Source: Roseicella sp. DB1501
Lineage (GTDB): Bacteria; Pseudomonadota; Alphaproteobacteria; Acetobacterales; Acetobacteraceae
DNA length: 64,000 nucleotides
Assembly: GCF_013112485.1 (NCBI RefSeq)
Contig: NZ_JABFHG010000014.1
Location: 62,001-126,000 of the forward strand
Direction: 5' to 3'
Position 1 is the stretch's first letter, and every line of letters starts with the position of its first letter. The notes under the pieces are model-generated. The model worked only from the letters and a program-made list of their open reading frames with translations. It was not told the DNA's origin and searched no databases. A program made the position numbers and the translations under genes. Shown one piece after another: positions 62,071 to 64,000 of this stretch.

Positions 62071-63283
62071 GCGGCACCCTCGCTGCCCGGCCGCGCGCCG
62101 TCCTGCCGGTGAAGCCTACCCCGAAGCCCGTCCCGAAGCCGGCGCATGTCACGCCGCTGCCCGAGGCCGCGGCGATCCTCTCCGCCCTGCCGATGCCGGC
62201 CGTGGTGCTCGATGCCGAGGACCGCTTCCGCTACGCCAATCCCGCGGCTGAGCTGTTCTTCCAGCTCTCCTTCCCGACCCTGGCGGCGATGCGGCTCGGC
62301 GACCTGCTGCCGGAGGACAGCCGGCTCCTCGCCCTGCTGCATCAGGTGCGGCAGCACGAGGCGCCGGTCTCGGACCACGATCTGGCGCTCGAGAGCCCGC
62401 GCCTGCACCGGCGCGGCGTGACGGCGCATGGAGCGCCCCTGCCGGAGATGCCGGGCGGAGTGGTGCTGACGCTGCAGGACGGCTCGACGGCGCAGATGAT
62501 GAACCGCCAGCTGAACTTCCTCGGCGCCGCCAGGGGGGCCTCGGCGATGGCGGAGATGCTGGCGCATGAGGTGAAGAACCCGCTCTCCGGCATTCGCGGC
62601 GCGGCGCAATTGCTCGAGCAGTCGAGCCTCGACGAGGGCGACCGCGAGCTCTGTCAGCTCATCCAGGACGAGTCGGACCGGATCCGCGGCCTGGTCGACC
62701 GCATGGACATGTTCTCCGACCGCCCGGTCGAGCTGGGGCCGGTGAACATCCATCAGGTGCTCGATCATGTCCGGCGCGTCGCCCAGACCGGTTTCGCGGC
62801 GCATCTCCGGGTGCTGGTGGACTACGATCCCTCGCTGCCGCAGGTCTGGGGCAACCGCGACCAGCTCGTGCAGATCCTGCTGAACCTGGTGAAGAATGCT
62901 GCGGAAGCCGTTGATCCTGCGGCAGGCGAGATCATCCTCTCCACCGCCTATCATCACGGCGTGCGGATCGCGGTGCCGGGCAGCCGCGACCGGGTGCACC
63001 TGCCACTGCAGGTCAGCGTGCGGGACAACGGCCCCGGCATCCCCGAGCCGGTTCGCGCCACGCTCTTCGAGCCCTTCGTGACCACCAAGCGGGGCGGGCA
63101 GGGGCTCGGCCTGGCGCTGGTGGCCAAGCTCGTCGCCGATCAGGGGGGGCTGATCGAATGCGACAGCCGTCCCGGCCGCACCGTCTTCCGTCTTTCCCTC
63201 GCCATGCCGCCTGCCGCCGCCCGGAAGCAGGAGGCAGCCGCGCGGGCCGCCGAGCGCGGCACGGGCATCCGGGCCAAGAGCCG

Positions 63284-63287
<4 letters not shown>
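62067..63287 (+). CDS. ntrB: Nitrogen regulation sensor kinase NtrB
   Basis: A 406-residue cytoplasmic kinase/phosphatase controlling NtrC in response to PII. A basic, Pro-rich N-terminus ([14 protein letters not shown]) precedes a PAS domain (about residues 33-140). Next come the dimerisation helix with H167 ([20 protein letters not shown]), the N-box ([19 protein letters not shown]) and G-boxes ([31 protein letters not shown]). The C-terminal tail is basic. Overlaps both dusB and ntrC by 4 bp, so all three are co-translated. Confidence 0.95.

Positions 63288-64000
<713 letters not shown>

Overview
The window is a gene-dense, very GC-rich chromosomal segment of an alphaproteobacterium, most likely a Roseomonas-like member of the Acetobacteraceae (Rhodospirillales). 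The pointers are the fused ispDF gene next to dusB-ntrB-ntrC, the ppiD/trpE/tpiA neighbourhood, a complex I NDUFS4-type accessory subunit, the many solitary solute-binding proteins (LivJ, DctP and NMT1 types), and the strong codon bias. The genus is inferred from gene content and order only. No phage, CRISPR array or intact insertion sequence is visible.

Layout. 1-5254: start of trpE, an orphan LivJ-type binding protein, ppiD and tpiA. 5270-12898: a hybrid sensor kinase, a marR-MFS pair, an AcuC-like deacetylase, a GntP permease and a lipoprotein esterase. 12926-16855: an epoxide-hydrolase-like enzyme, a DUF192 protein, tRNA-Pro and tRNA-Arg flanking the NDUFS4-type gene, and a divergent lrp/dadA pair. 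16924-27371: oxidoreductases, a TetR-controlled flavin monooxygenase/VOC module, a two-subunit TPP decarboxylase with a DapA-like lyase, a DctP protein, a cupin and an MFS carrier. 27542-41609: a spermidine-dehydrogenase-like flavoprotein with its own ferredoxin, an SDR, a cyclase, a MarR regulator, an M20 carbamoylase, an operon joining an NMT1-type ABC importer to an alpha/beta hydrolase, allophanate hydrolase and an AtzH-like protein, then a D-2-hydroxyacid dehydrogenase, a thioesterase and a decayed binding-protein pseudogene. 41797-43924: minCDE. 44425-52473: an unusual methyltransferase fusion, a serine beta-lactamase-like protein and the prkA-DUF444-spoVR operon. 53091-59531: an SDR, a tyrosine phosphatase, an acyl-CoA carboxyltransferase, a thiolase, cutA and a cbpA-cbpM pair. 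59635-64000: ispDF, dusB, ntrB and the start of ntrC.

How the genes work together. Housekeeping blocks (tryptophan, triose phosphate, Min system, isoprenoids, tRNA dihydrouridylation, nitrogen two-component control) alternate with small catabolic units. The nitrogen-related units (allophanate hydrolase, carbamoylase, SpdH-like dehydrogenase, DadA) suggest a scavenger of organic nitrogen, which fits the presence of ntrBC, although no regulatory link can be shown here.

The most unusual signals are non-coding. There are two families of dispersed structured repeats. One is a 107-111 bp element with CTAG at its ends (three copies). The other is a nested hairpin of about 45 bp that occurs in tandem pairs with a 57-58 bp period, plus one diverged single copy. 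Some of these elements supply the stop codons of the neighbouring genes. There is also a perfect 29-bp inverted repeat between two divergent genes, and two matching candidate TetR operators. The candidate protein novelty is a 669-residue fusion of an unrecognised N-terminal domain to a SAM methyltransferase.
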